A stretch of 64,000 bases of DNA, taken from positions 1 through 64,000 of the forward strand of contig NZ_JAIHON010000007.1 of the NCBI RefSeq assembly GCF_021173675.1, written 5' to 3'. Shown here in pieces: positions 49,544 through 57,447 of the stretch. The translations under genes were made by a program, and so were the position numbers. The notes beneath the pieces are model-generated. The model worked only from the letters and a program-made list of their open reading frames with translations, had not been told where the DNA came from and did not search any database. Within the stretch, counting starts at the first letter, position 1; each line of letters begins with the position of its first letter. The stretch is from Streptomyces lincolnensis (lineage in GTDB: Bacteria > Actinomycetota > Actinomycetes > Streptomycetales > Streptomycetaceae).

Positions 49544-49640
49544 TGCGACCTCCTGTGGCAGGCGGGACGGGGCACACCTCGTGAGTGTTGGTGACCGTCC
49601 TAGCACGCTCGCATGCATGACTGATCAAAAAGCTTTATTA

Positions 49641-49686
49641 CGTCTTCGTTGCCGTCTGTTGATATGCGCATGGCGAAGACGATACT
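49641..49686 (+). promoter_or_regulatory. Promoter and inverted repeat before the LVIVD-repeat gene
   Basis: TTGATA (49659-49664) and GATACT (49681-49686) are 16 bp apart, a plausible promoter. CGTCTTCG (49641-49648) and CGAAGACG (49674-49681) form an 8-bp inverted repeat that brackets the -35 element. The region is unusually AT-rich for this genome. Confidence 0.4.
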
Positions 49687-49734
49687 TCGTGGTGCGTGAA
49701 CCGTTCCCACCCGAACGGAACCATGGAGGAAACA

Positions 49735-51231
49735 GTGATCCTGTTGAAAGAGTCCCGAACGCGTCACAGACGCCTGGGAGTTGCCGCGACGGCCGTCGGC
49801 CTCCTGGCCGCGCTGCTGACCGCCGGTCCGGCCGCCGCGACCCCCGACCCGGGGGACGGCCCCGCCGCGAGCGAGGAGGTGTCCCAGAGCACCCGGGCCG
49901 AGGTGGAGGCGGCGATAGCCGAGGGCGACATACCCGGCCAGAACGAGATCGTCCACTCCAAGAACATCGAGCACCTGGCGTTCGTCCCCAAGGACGCGCT
50001 CAAGGACACCAACTCGGACCTCGCCTTCCAGGGCAGATACGCCTTCGCCGGCAACTACGACGGCTTCCGCATCTTCGACATCAGCAACCCCAAGGCACCC
50101 AGGACCGTGTCCCAGGTCCTGTGTCCGGGCTCGCAGAACGACATCTCCGTCTCCGGGAACCTGCTCTTCCTGTCCACCGACTCCTCGCGCAGTGACAGCA
50201 GTTGCAGCAGCACGACACAGCCGCCGACCGAGAAGTCCTCCTGGGAGGGCATGAAGGTCTTCGACATCAGCGACAAGCGCAACCCGAGGTACGTCGCCGC
50301 GGTCGAGACCGCCTGCGGATCGCACACCCACACGCTGGTGCCGGACGGCAAGAACGTCTACCTGTACGTCTCCTCGTACTCGCCGGACGCCACGTACCCC
50401 GACTGCCAGCCCCCGCACGACGGCATCTCCGTCATCAAGGTGCCGCGCAAGGCACCGCACAAGGCGGCGGTGGTGGACTTCCCGGTGCTCTTCCCCGGTG
50501 AGGGCCCGGACGGCGGCGGCAACCCGGGTCCGCCCGGAGGCGTGCGCAAGACCACCGGCTGCCACGACATCACGGTGCTGCCCTCCCAGGACCTGGCCGC
50601 CGGCGCCTGCATGGGCGACGGCATCCTGCTGTCCATCAAGGACCCGGCCCGGCCGAAGGTCATCGAGCGGGTCCGGGACGACGTGAACTTCGCGTTCTGG
50701 CACTCGGCGACCTTCAACCAGAAGGCGAACAAGGTCGTCTTCACCGACGAGCTGGGCGGCGGCGGCGCGGCCACCTGCAACGCGGAGATCGGCCCGAACC
50801 GCGGCGCCGACGGCATCTACGACATCGTCGGCAAGGGGGACAAGCGCAAGCTCGTCTTCCGCAGCTACTTCAAGATCCCCCGGCACCAGGCGAACACCGA
50901 GAACTGCGTGGCCCACAACGGCTCGCTGATCCCGGTCAAGGGCCGGGACATCATGGTCCAGGGCTGGTACCAGGGCGGCGTCTCCGTCTGGGACTTCACC
51001 GACTCGGGCAACCCGAAGGAGATCGCCTACTTCGACCGGGGTCCGCTCACCACGGACACGATCAAGTCGGGCGGTTCGTGGTCGGCGTACTACTACAACG
51101 GCTACATCTACTCCAACGAGTACGCCAGGGGCTTCGACGTCCTGAAGATCAACGACCGGCGCACCGATCCCGCGAAGTGGGTCCGGATGAACGAGCTGAA
51201 CGTCCAGACGCAGCCGGACTACTTCGACTGA
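49735..51231 (+). CDS. Secreted LVIVD-repeat protein
   Basis: A 498-residue exported protein. Start GTG 49735 with GGAGGA at 5 nt; earlier ATGs are not suitably spaced. The signal peptide is K-E-S-R-T-R-H-R-R-L-G-V-A-A-T-A-V-G-L then A-A-L-L-T-A-G-P-A-A-A. The mature protein is a beta-propeller of LVIVD-type blades: YAFAGNYDGFRIFDISNPKA, W-E-G-M-K-V-F-D-I-S-D-K-R-N-P, G-V-S-V-W-D-F-T-D-S-G-N-P-K-E-I-A. Several histidines (C-G-S-H-T-H-T, F-W-H-S-A-T-F) and four or more cysteines are present. The function is unknown; pairing with the metal-binding DUF305 lipoprotein suggests a shared extracytoplasmic task. Its last 13 bp overlap the TetR gene. Confidence 0.87.
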   Translation: MILLKESRTRHRRLGVAATAVGLLAALLTAGPAAATPDPGDGPAASEEVSQSTRAEVEAAIAEGDIPGQNEIVHSKNIEHLAFVPKDALKDTNSDLAFQGRYAFAGNYDGFRIFDISNPKAPRTVSQVLCPGSQNDISVSGNLLFLSTDSSRSDSSCSSTTQPPTEKSSWEGMKVFDISDKRNPRYVAAVETACGSHTHTLVPDGKNVYLYVSSYSPDATYPDCQPPHDGISVIKVPRKAPHKAAVVDFPVLFPGEGPDGGGNPGPPGGVRKTTGCHDITVLPSQDLAAGACMGDGILLSIKDPARPKVIERVRDDVNFAFWHSATFNQKANKVVFTDELGGGGAATCNAEIGPNRGADGIYDIVGKGDKRKLVFRSYFKIPRHQANTENCVAHNGSLIPVKGRDIMVQGWYQGGVSVWDFTDSGNPKEIAYFDRGPLTTDTIKSGGSWSAYYYNGYIYSNEYARGFDVLKINDRRTDPAKWVRMNELNVQTQPDYFD

Positions 51232-51908
51232 CCGTCCGCGCTCGGCCCGGACACGGCCCCGGTCGCGAAGAACCTCGACAGGTCCGTGTCACCCGTCCCG
51301 TCGGGCACCCTCCCGGTGTTCGGCGGGACCCCCAGGTCCCAGTCCAGCCGGTAGCGCTTGAACAGCTCCGCCCGCAGCACCGGCACCGGCATCGGGACCC
51401 CCGGCACCAGCGCCGCGAAGACCGCGCCCATCAGCAGGGCGCGCATCATCGGATAGTCCGCGTCGACATCCTGCGAGCCGTGCCGGGCCATGGTGTCGCG
51501 CAGCAACTGGGCCAGCCGCTGCTGCTCCGGGCACTGCTGGAAGCCCTCGCCCAGGAGGATCCCCGCCATGTGCTGGCGCATCAGCACGGGCCGGTCCCGG
51601 GCCAGGCCCAGGATCGCGTCGATGGCCCGCGCCATCCGCTCCGCGCCGTCCTCGGTGCGCGGCTCGCGCTCCAGCGCCTCCTCCAGCGTGCGGTGCATCA
51701 GGCGGTGCACGGCCGACTGCACGAGCCTGCGCTTGCCGGGGAAGTAGTACGACACCAGGCCGCGCGCCGAGCCCGCCCGGTCCGCGATGTCCCCGAGCGT
51801 CGTCGCCTCGTAGCCGCGCTCGCTCACCAGCTCCACCGCGGCCTGGAGAAGCCGCTCCCGGGAACGTCGGCGCAACTCTTCATTGACCGAGGCGCTGCGC
51901 GGGGACAT
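51219..51908 (-). CDS. TetR family regulator
   Basis: A 229-residue repressor. Start ATG 51908 with AGGAG at 7 nt. The TetR DNA-binding helix-turn-helix is at residues 15-60: R-E-R-L-L-Q-A-A-V-E-L-V-S-E-R-G-Y, then T-T-L-G-D-I-A-D-R-A-G, then G-L-V-S-Y-Y-F-P-G-K. The C-terminal ligand domain is not assignable to a subfamily. Its promoter contains a 21-bp near-perfect palindrome covering the -10 edge, so it represses itself. It converges with, and overlaps by 13 bp, the LVIVD gene; the HAD gene upstream is on the same strand and could also be affected. Confidence 0.92.
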   Translation of the reverse strand: MSPRSASVNEELRRRSRERLLQAAVELVSERGYEATTLGDIADRAGSARGLVSYYFPGKRRLVQSAVHRLMHRTLEEALEREPRTEDGAERMARAIDAILGLARDRPVLMRQHMAGILLGEGFQQCPEQQRLAQLLRDTMARHGSQDVDADYPMMRALLMGAVFAALVPGVPMPVPVLRAELFKRYRLDWDLGVPPNTGRVPDGTGDTDLSRFFATGAVSGPSADGQSK

Positions 51909-51922
51909 GCTGTAACTCCTGC

Positions 51923-51947
51923 GTTGACTGGCTGCCAGCCAACTATA
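51923..51947 (-). promoter_or_regulatory. TetR operator and promoter
   Basis: GTTGACTGGC-T-GCCAGCCAAC (51923-51943) is a 21-bp inverted repeat with one mismatch. On the minus strand TATAGT (51947-51942) is a good -10 overlapping its edge. A TetR dimer bound here would block RNA polymerase at the regulator's own gene. Confidence 0.7.
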
Positions 51948-52066
51948 CTCAGTACGTCCGGACCGGACCCGGGTACGGCCCGGTCACGGCAGCCGTCCGT
52001 CTCGGGCGACGCGGGGGATCGTCCGAGGCGGGCGAGCGTTTTCCGGTGGTGGACCGGGTGGCCGGA

Positions 52067-52759
52067 TCAGCCCACCAGGTCCAGGACCGGCCGCAGCCCG
52101 TCCGGCCGCTGTGCCACCGGCAGATGGTCCACGAAGTGCACCCCGCACCCCAGGGCCGCCGCGCCGCCGTCCGCCCGTCGGTCGTCACCGACCATGAGGG
52201 TGTCGCCCGGGGCCACGCCGAGTGCGGCGCAGGCGGTCGCGAAGAGCCGGGGATCCGGCTTCTGGATGCCGTGCTCGTACGACAGGACGTAGGTGTCGAC
52301 ATAGTCGTCGAGGCCGTGTGCGCGGAACACCGGGCGCGGATCCCAGCCGATGTTGCTGACCACACCCACGGCGACCCCGCGCTCGCGCAGCGTTCCCAGC
52401 ACCTCGACGGCGTCGGGGTACGGCGCCCAGGCGGCCGGGGTCATGTGCCGCGCGTACAGCGCGTCGTGCAGGGCGGGGTCCGGCAGCGGGACCTGCCGGG
52501 CGAGCCCGGTGTACGCGGCCCGGTGCAGCTCGGCGCTCTTGTCCCGGATCTCCCACACGGCGGCGAGCTCCTCGGGGACCCGTTCCACGGCCGGGGCCCC
52601 GCCCGGCAACGCCCCCGACCGCTCCAGCGCCCGCACCGCCCGGAGCAACTCGGGCTCCGCGAGGGGCACGTCGGCCTCGGCCAGCACGGCCCGCAGCCAG
52701 GACTCGGTGGACTCGATACGGAACAGCGTTCCCGAGAAGTCGAACAACACGGCACTCAT
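52067..52759 (-). CDS. HAD family hydrolase
   Basis: A 230-residue HAD phosphatase. Motif I is L-F-D-F-S-G-T-L, where serine replaces the usual second aspartate (D-x-D-G-T in most family members), so general acid catalysis may be altered. Motif II is V-V-S-N-I-G-W, the lysine is in G-I-Q-K-P-D-P-R-L-F, and motif IV is M-V-G-D-D-R-R-A-D-G. It has a helical cap. Its start lies 9 bp from the stop codon of a decayed gene on the same strand. D-F-S-G-T-L variants occur in haloacid dehalogenase-type enzymes; substrate unknown. Confidence 0.88.
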   Translation of the reverse strand: MSAVLFDFSGTLFRIESTESWLRAVLAEADVPLAEPELLRAVRALERSGALPGGAPAVERVPEELAAVWEIRDKSAELHRAAYTGLARQVPLPDPALHDALYARHMTPAAWAPYPDAVEVLGTLRERGVAVGVVSNIGWDPRPVFRAHGLDDYVDTYVLSYEHGIQKPDPRLFATACAALGVAPGDTLMVGDDRRADGGAAALGCGVHFVDHLPVAQRPDGLRPVLDLVG

Positions 52760-52768
52760 GAGGTGATC

Positions 52769-53136
52769 CTACGAAGTGATGTTCCAGGCGGTGGGAAGAT
52801 CGCTGCCGCAGAACACGCGGACGAAGTCGCCCTCCCGCACCACCGAGCACTCCCGGCACCGCACACACCGCCGGAACACCACCTCACGCGTGAAGCCGTC
52901 GGGGCGGTCGATGCCCGCCCGGTCCAGGGCCGCGGCCACCGAGTGCCAGGAGTCGAGATCCGGGCAGTATCCGGCCGACTGGTGGGTGACCTCCTGGACT
53001 CGGCCGTCCCCCGCTCGACCAGCCAGGCGTCCAGGTCGGTGGGGGAGCGGACGGCGCGGCCCGAGCCGTTCTTCGGCTCCGTGGGCCGCAACTCGGGCGG
53101 ACCGACGTAGGAGTAGCGGCGCCCGCTGGCGGTCAG
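52769..53136 (-). pseudogene. Decayed gene of a conserved streptomycete protein
   Basis: The 5' part (from 53136) reads TASGRRYSYVGPPELRP, then SPTDLDAWLVERGTAE, in one frame. The 3' part reads VQEVTHQSAGYCPDLDSWHS, then A-A-L-D-R-A-G-I-D-R-P-D-G-F, then VVFRRCVRCRECSVVREGDF and V-F-C-G-S-D-L-P, to a TAG at 52771-52769 in a different frame. The two parts meet near 53000. From memory, intact relatives have about 190 residues with a further 50-60 residues between these parts and two C-x-x-C zinc-ribbon pairs. Here an internal deletion and a frameshift have removed the middle, and the expected start is CTG. It lies between the PAP2 and HAD genes and overlaps the PAP2 stop. Confidence 0.65.
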
Positions 53137-53804
53137 GCGCTGCGGCGGAGGTGGATCAGCACCGCGGCGGCCACCGTCAGGGCGCCCAGGAGCCAGCCGC
53201 CCAGGACGTCCGTGGACCAGTGGACGCCGAGCCAGACGCGGGTCAGGCCGACGCCGACGACGGAGACCGCGGCCACCGACAGGGCCGTACGCCACAGGGC
53301 GCGGCCGACGCCGTGGTGGTGCAGGAGCCACAGGAGGAGGCCGAGGACGACCACGGCGGTCATGGCGTGGCCCGAGGGGAAGGCCGCGTAGTGGGCGGAG
53401 TCGACGGGGTCGGGCCAGACGGGCCGGGCGCGGTCGACCGCGGCCTTCAGGCCCTGCTGCACCAGCGTGCCCAGCGCGCAGGTCACCGCCAGCCAGGTGG
53501 CCGTCCACCAGTCCGCTCTGCGCCACACCAGCCACACCACGACGACCGCGCAGAGGATGCGCATCGTCCACGGATCCCAGACCCAGTCCGTCAGGATCCG
53601 GGACGCGTGGGTGATACCCCGTTCGTCCACCGCCCAGCGGTGGGTGGTGTCGGCGATGTCCTCGTCGAAGGTCATCAGCGGATGCCACTCGGCGGCGACC
53701 AGGGCGAGCAGCAGCACGGAGCACAGCGCGAGAAGGCCCGTGACGCGGGCGGCGGTGCGGTGCGCCTGCGGACGGGGCGGGGAGTCGACGGGCGGGGTGT
53801 GCAT
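53133..53804 (-). CDS. PAP2 superfamily membrane phosphatase
   Basis: A 223-residue membrane phosphatase. Six hydrophobic segments surround the three PAP2 motifs: K-A-A-V-D-R-A-R-P (K-x6-R-P), F-P-S-G-H-A-M-T (P-S-G-H with the proton-donor histidine), and G-L-T-R-V-W-L-G-V-H-W-S-T-D-V-L-G-G (S-R-x5-H-x3-D with the nucleophile histidine; the usual Ser-Arg is Thr-Arg). It probably dephosphorylates a lipid pyrophosphate such as undecaprenyl pyrophosphate or phosphatidate. The N-terminal 15 residues are proline-rich and cytoplasmic. Confidence 0.92.
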   Translation of the reverse strand: MHTPPVDSPPRPQAHRTAARVTGLLALCSVLLLALVAAEWHPLMTFDEDIADTTHRWAVDERGITHASRILTDWVWDPWTMRILCAVVVVWLVWRRADWWTATWLAVTCALGTLVQQGLKAAVDRARPVWPDPVDSAHYAAFPSGHAMTAVVVLGLLLWLLHHHGVGRALWRTALSVAAVSVVGVGLTRVWLGVHWSTDVLGGWLLGALTVAAAVLIHLRRSA

Positions 53805-53964
53805 ACGGCGATCCTCGCCGACCGAGGGGGAGTGAGGCCAATCCCGGGTGATCCCGGGGAGACTTCGGGGAGATCGCGGGGTGACATCGCGGCGCGAGAG
53901 CCGAAGCGGAACCCGGTGCGGGGGTAAATCCGTTGTGAAACGCCCGCACGGCCGGCCCGGGCGG

Positions 53965-54033
53965 GTGTCCTACGACGACGACACCTTCGACCTGGCCATC
54001 AGTGAGTACGGCGCCTCGCTGTGGTGCGACCGG
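53965..54033 (+). pseudogene. Relic of an S-adenosylmethionine methyltransferase gene
   Basis: A 23-codon stretch reads VSYDDDTFDLAISEYGASLW then C-D-R. This matches the post-motif-I region of class I methyltransferases (L-P-F-x-D-x-S-F-D-L-A-x-S-E-Y-G-A-S-x-W-C-D). No SAM-binding glycine loop precedes it and no downstream R-L-L-R-P-G-G follows; flanking codons do not continue the family. It is the remnant of a mostly deleted gene, in the 251-bp gap between PAP2 and DUF5134 genes. Confidence 0.55.
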
Positions 54034-54055
54034 CGGGCTGAGGACGCCCGGCGCC

Positions 54056-54595
54056 TCACATGGCCAGCAGCATCGTCACCATCGCGATCCCCATCGACAG
54101 CCGGCACGCCCGGGCCAGCTCCGGCCGGTCCCCCCACCCCACGGCCCCGCTCCCGGCGGCCACGGGCACCAGCCGGACGCCGGAGCGCAGGACGTAGACC
54201 GCGAAGTACAGCAGCAGCGCTCCCGTCAGCAGCGGGACCCCGGCGTCGCCGTGGCCGGCGTGCCCGCCGGGGGAGGCGGCCATGACCACCGCCATGTAGA
54301 CCATCGCCGAGCTGCCCACCAGGTGGTGCACGTGATGGGCGCTCGTGCGGGCCGCCCACAGGGCCCGCAGCGCGGCCGCGCCGAAGACGGCCGCGTAGCA
54401 GGACCAGGCCCAGGACGGGGGCGTGAACACGGCGGCGGGAACGGCCATGGCGGCCATGCCGAAGCCCATGAGCGCCTCGCCGCCCGCGGCCCGGCGCTGC
54501 TCCTCGTCGCTGCTCCGCATCCGCAGCAGGCAGTACGCCCCGGTCGCCGCGCACACCACCACCAGCAGCCAGCCGGGCGAAACCGGTCCGTGCAC
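54056..54595 (-). CDS. DUF5134 membrane protein
   Basis: A 179-residue membrane protein with five or six hydrophobic helices. Start GTG 54595, fixed by GGAGG five bases upstream; the longer frame to 54706 has no such site. Typical elements are GWLLVVVCAATGAYCLLR, G-E-A-L-M-G-F-G-M-A-A-M-A, and H-H-V-H-H-L-V-G-S-S-A-M-V-Y-M-A-V-V-M then A-S-P-G-G-H-A-G-H-G. The repeated histidines in and near the membrane suggest metal (copper) or heme contact, as proposed for related actinobacterial proteins. It is divergent from the glycoside hydrolase gene. Confidence 0.8.
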   Translation of the reverse strand: MHGPVSPGWLLVVVCAATGAYCLLRMRSSDEEQRRAAGGEALMGFGMAAMAVPAAVFTPPSWAWSCYAAVFGAAALRALWAARTSAHHVHHLVGSSAMVYMAVVMAASPGGHAGHGDAGVPLLTGALLLYFAVYVLRSGVRLVPVAAGSGAVGWGDRPELARACRLSMGIAMVTMLLAM

Positions 54596-54734
54596 ACCCA
54601 CCTCCCCGCTCGACGGTCCGTCAGGGAGGCGATGCCCCGGCCCGGCGGCGCGCACGCGAGCGCAGGGAGGTACACGGGGAGCACTCGACGGAGCGCAGTG
54701 GGTCACCTCGCAAGTTTTCGTGATCGTCGCACCA

Positions 54735-54764
54735 TTGACGCGACCGACCCGGCCTTCCTACGTT
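54735..54764 (+). promoter_or_regulatory. Promoter of the GH-A glycoside hydrolase gene
   Basis: TTGACG (54735-54740) and TACGTT (54759-54764) are separated by 18 bp. Transcription should begin near 54771, giving a leader of about 55 nt that contains a 10-bp inverted repeat. Confidence 0.6.
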
Positions 54765-54785
54765 CGATCAAGGCCGGTTCGGATC

Positions 54786-54814
54786 TTCGTCCGGCGTACG
54801 ACATGCCGGACGAA
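54786..54814. promoter_or_regulatory. Inverted repeat in the GH-A gene leader
   Basis: TTCGTCCGGC (54786-54795) and GCCGGACGAA (54805-54814) form a perfect 10-bp palindrome with a 9-bp spacer, between the predicted transcription start and the ribosome binding site. It could be a repressor operator or an mRNA hairpin. Confidence 0.55.
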
Positions 54815-54825
54815 AGAGGGATGCC

Positions 54826-57420
54826 GTGACCGCCGACGCCTCCGTACCCGAGAAGCTCACCGTCGACCTCGGCACCGGGACGGGCCCCTTCCACGGCGGC
54901 GCGAGCGGAACGCTCTACGGCCTCTACGGCGACGGCGTCCCCGGCCGCACACTGGTGGAGGGCATGTACGTCCGTACGGTCACGACCAAGGCCCAGGACG
55001 GCGTCCAGCACCCCGGCGGCGACGCCCTGGAGATCCTTCCGGCCTTCGTCGCAGCGGGCGGCGAGGACGTCTACGTCTATCTGCCCGACTTCTACCGCGG
55101 CTTCCCCTACGAGTGGCCCGGCGCCACCGGCGAGGAGAAGCTCGCCGGCTTCCTGGAGGTCGTCCGCCGGCAGGTCGCGTACGTGCTCACCTTGGGCGAG
55201 CTCAAGTCCCATGTGGTGTACGTGCCGTTCAACGAACCCGAGGGCAACATGTTCGGCGAGGGGGAGTGGAGCTACGACCGCACCTCCTGGCGCACCGACC
55301 CGAGCTCCTACTTCGCGGCCTGGAAGGCGGCGTATGAACTCATCAAGGGCCTCGACCCCGAGGCGCGGATCGCCGGGCCCAACACCTGCGTCCTGTACCC
55401 GGAGGTCCGGGACTTCCTGGAGTTCGCGCGGGAACACGACGTCCTGCCCGACGTGATCACCTGGCACGAGCTGTCCTCACCGGCCGAGGTCCGCGTCAAG
55501 GTGGCCGAGTACCGCGCACTGGAACGGGAGTTGGGCATCGGGCCGCTGCCCGTCAACCTCAACGAGTACGCGCACAACTACCACCTGTCCGTGCCCGGCC
55601 AGATGGTGCAGTGGATCGCCGCCATCGAGGAGTCGAAGGTCGACGCCGACCTGGCGTACTGGAACATCGCCGGCAACCTCAACGACTCGGTGGTGGAGGG
55701 GACCGGGGGCAACGGCCAGTGGTGGCTGTTCAACGCCTACGGGCGGATGACCGGCCACACCGTCCGGGTCACCGCCCCGCACCCCGACACGCAGTACACC
55801 CTGCAGGGACTGGCCACGCTGGACCGGGGCAAGCGGCAGGCCCGGGTGCTGTTCGGGGGTGCGGGCGGCGCCGTGGAGGTCGTCTTCGAGGCGGTGGAGG
55901 CGGCCCTCTTCGGCGAGAGCGTGCACATACGGCTGGAGGAGATCCCCTGGACCGGCCAAGTGGGCGTCTGCGCGCAGCCGTCGACCGTGTGGGACGGCGA
56001 ACTCCCGGTCGCCGAGGGCCGGGTGACCCTGCCGGTGAGCGACCTCGACGCGATGTCCGCCTACCAGGCGATCCTGTCGCCCGGCGGCAACGGCGCTGCG
56101 CCCGTGCCGCCGTCGGTCCTCTGGCGGCGGACGTACGAGGCCGAGGACGCCACGTACACCGGCGACGGCTACACGAGGAACGGCCCCGAGGGATCGCCGT
56201 CCGCCGTCGACCGGTTCGCCACCTCCGGCGGCCATCACGTGGGCGGACTGCGCACCGGCTCCGACGGTGTGCTCACCTTCGACGTCGAGGCCCCGCGGGA
56301 CGGCATCTACGACGTCCGGGTCTTCGCCAACTCCCACAACCTGGCCGACCTCGTCCGCGAGCAGGGGCCCACCAACGTCTTCCTGCGGGTCGACGGCGAG
56401 GACCCGCGCGAGCTGCTGCTGCCGCTCGGTTACAAGTGGGCGGTGTGGGGGCACACCGACACCCGGGTGGAGCTCACCGCGGGCGAGCACCGGATCACGC
56501 TCGCCGCTCAGGACCCGGAGCTCGGCGTCACGCGGGGTGACGCGGTGGTCGACAAGCTGGACCTCGTCCTGCGCGGCGCCGACCCGACCGCGCTGTACGA
56601 GGCCGAGTACGCGGCCCTGTCCGGCGGGGCGGTGGTCAGCCACGCGCACCGCGGTGCCTCGGGCCCGGGCGCGGCCGTCCTCCCGCGCGGCGGGACCGTC
56701 ACCTTCTGGGCGCACGCCGACGAGGACGGCGAGGCGAGCGTGACCGTCGACGTCCTCGGCCCCGGCGAGGGCCTGCTCACGGTCAACGGCGAACCGGCCG
56801 GACACGTCGAGCGGGGCGCCGTCCCGCTCTTCCTCGCCGGAGGCGTCAACAAGATCACCGTCACCGGCACCTCGGAGCGCCTGGTCGTGGACCGGCTGCG
56901 CGTCGGCCCGTCCCGCGGCCTGCTGCCGAGCACGTCGTACGCCGCCGAGACGGGCGCCCTCACCGGCACCGCCAAGGTCACCGGCCGCGTCCACGCCACC
57001 GGCGGCAAGGCGGTCGACGGCATCGGCCGCGGGCCGGGCAACGCGCTCGCCCTGACGGTGACGGCAGACCGGGCCGGACGACACGCGCTCACCATCCGCT
57101 ACTCCAACGGCGAGCAGGCACCCGCCACCCACTACAACCCCGACCCGGTCTGCCGCCACGCCGACATCCGCGTCAACGACGCCGCGCCGCACCGCGTCCT
57201 GTTCCCCACCACCTTCCACTTCAACAACTTCTGGACCCTCTCCGTCCCCGTCACCCTCGACCGGGGCGCCAACACGGTCACCTTCACCGCCGACGAACTC
57301 CCCGACTTCGACGGCCGGTTCCGCAACCGGCACGGTCAACGCTCCGCACACGCCCCCGTCATCGACCGGGTGACGGTGACGCCCCTGTTCCAGGAGTCCC
57401 GGGCCCAGGGGGACTTCTGA
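54826..57420 (+). CDS. Clan GH-A glycoside hydrolase with C-terminal CBM35/CBM6-like modules
   Basis: An 864-residue multidomain enzyme, start GTG 54826 with AGAGGG upstream. The N-terminal catalytic (beta/alpha)8 region, about residues 1-330, has the clan GH-A pair: acid/base E137 in VVYVPFNEPEGN and nucleophile E247 in V-N-L-N-E-Y-A-H, 110 residues apart, as in GH39 and relatives. A beta-sandwich follows to about 425. The first C-terminal module starts T-Y-E-A-E-D-A-T-Y-T (about 437-576), typical of CBM35/CBM6. Two further beta-rich modules (Y-E-A-E-Y-A-A and S-Y-A-A-E-T-G) complete it. No signal peptide is seen, which is unusual for an enzyme with carbohydrate-binding modules. The substrate is unknown. 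Confidence 0.8.
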   Translation: MTADASVPEKLTVDLGTGTGPFHGGASGTLYGLYGDGVPGRTLVEGMYVRTVTTKAQDGVQHPGGDALEILPAFVAAGGEDVYVYLPDFYRGFPYEWPGATGEEKLAGFLEVVRRQVAYVLTLGELKSHVVYVPFNEPEGNMFGEGEWSYDRTSWRTDPSSYFAAWKAAYELIKGLDPEARIAGPNTCVLYPEVRDFLEFAREHDVLPDVITWHELSSPAEVRVKVAEYRALERELGIGPLPVNLNEYAHNYHLSVPGQMVQWIAAIEESKVDADLAYWNIAGNLNDSVVEGTGGNGQWWLFNAYGRMTGHTVRVTAPHPDTQYTLQGLATLDRGKRQARVLFGGAGGAVEVVFEAVEAALFGESVHIRLEEIPWTGQVGVCAQPSTVWDGELPVAEGRVTLPVSDLDAMSAYQAILSPGGNGAAPVPPSVLWRRTYEAEDATYTGDGYTRNGPEGSPSAVDRFATSGGHHVGGLRTGSDGVLTFDVEAPRDGIYDVRVFANSHNLADLVREQGPTNVFLRVDGEDPRELLLPLGYKWAVWGHTDTRVELTAGEHRITLAAQDPELGVTRGDAVVDKLDLVLRGADPTALYEAEYAALSGGAVVSHAHRGASGPGAAVLPRGGTVTFWAHADEDGEASVTVDVLGPGEGLLTVNGEPAGHVERGAVPLFLAGGVNKITVTGTSERLVVDRLRVGPSRGLLPSTSYAAETGALTGTAKVTGRVHATGGKAVDGIGRGPGNALALTVTADRAGRHALTIRYSNGEQAPATHYNPDPVCRHADIRVNDAAPHRVLFPTTFHFNNFWTLSVPVTLDRGANTVTFTADELPDFDGRFRNRHGQRSAHAPVIDRVTVTPLFQESRAQGDF

Positions 57421-57447
57421 GGGGCCCCGGTGATGGTCCGTGCGCGG

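Noticed and set aside
54002..54829. Plus-strand frame opposite DUF5134
   Set aside because: Antisense shadow; the DUF5134 helices and ribosome binding site are on the minus strand.
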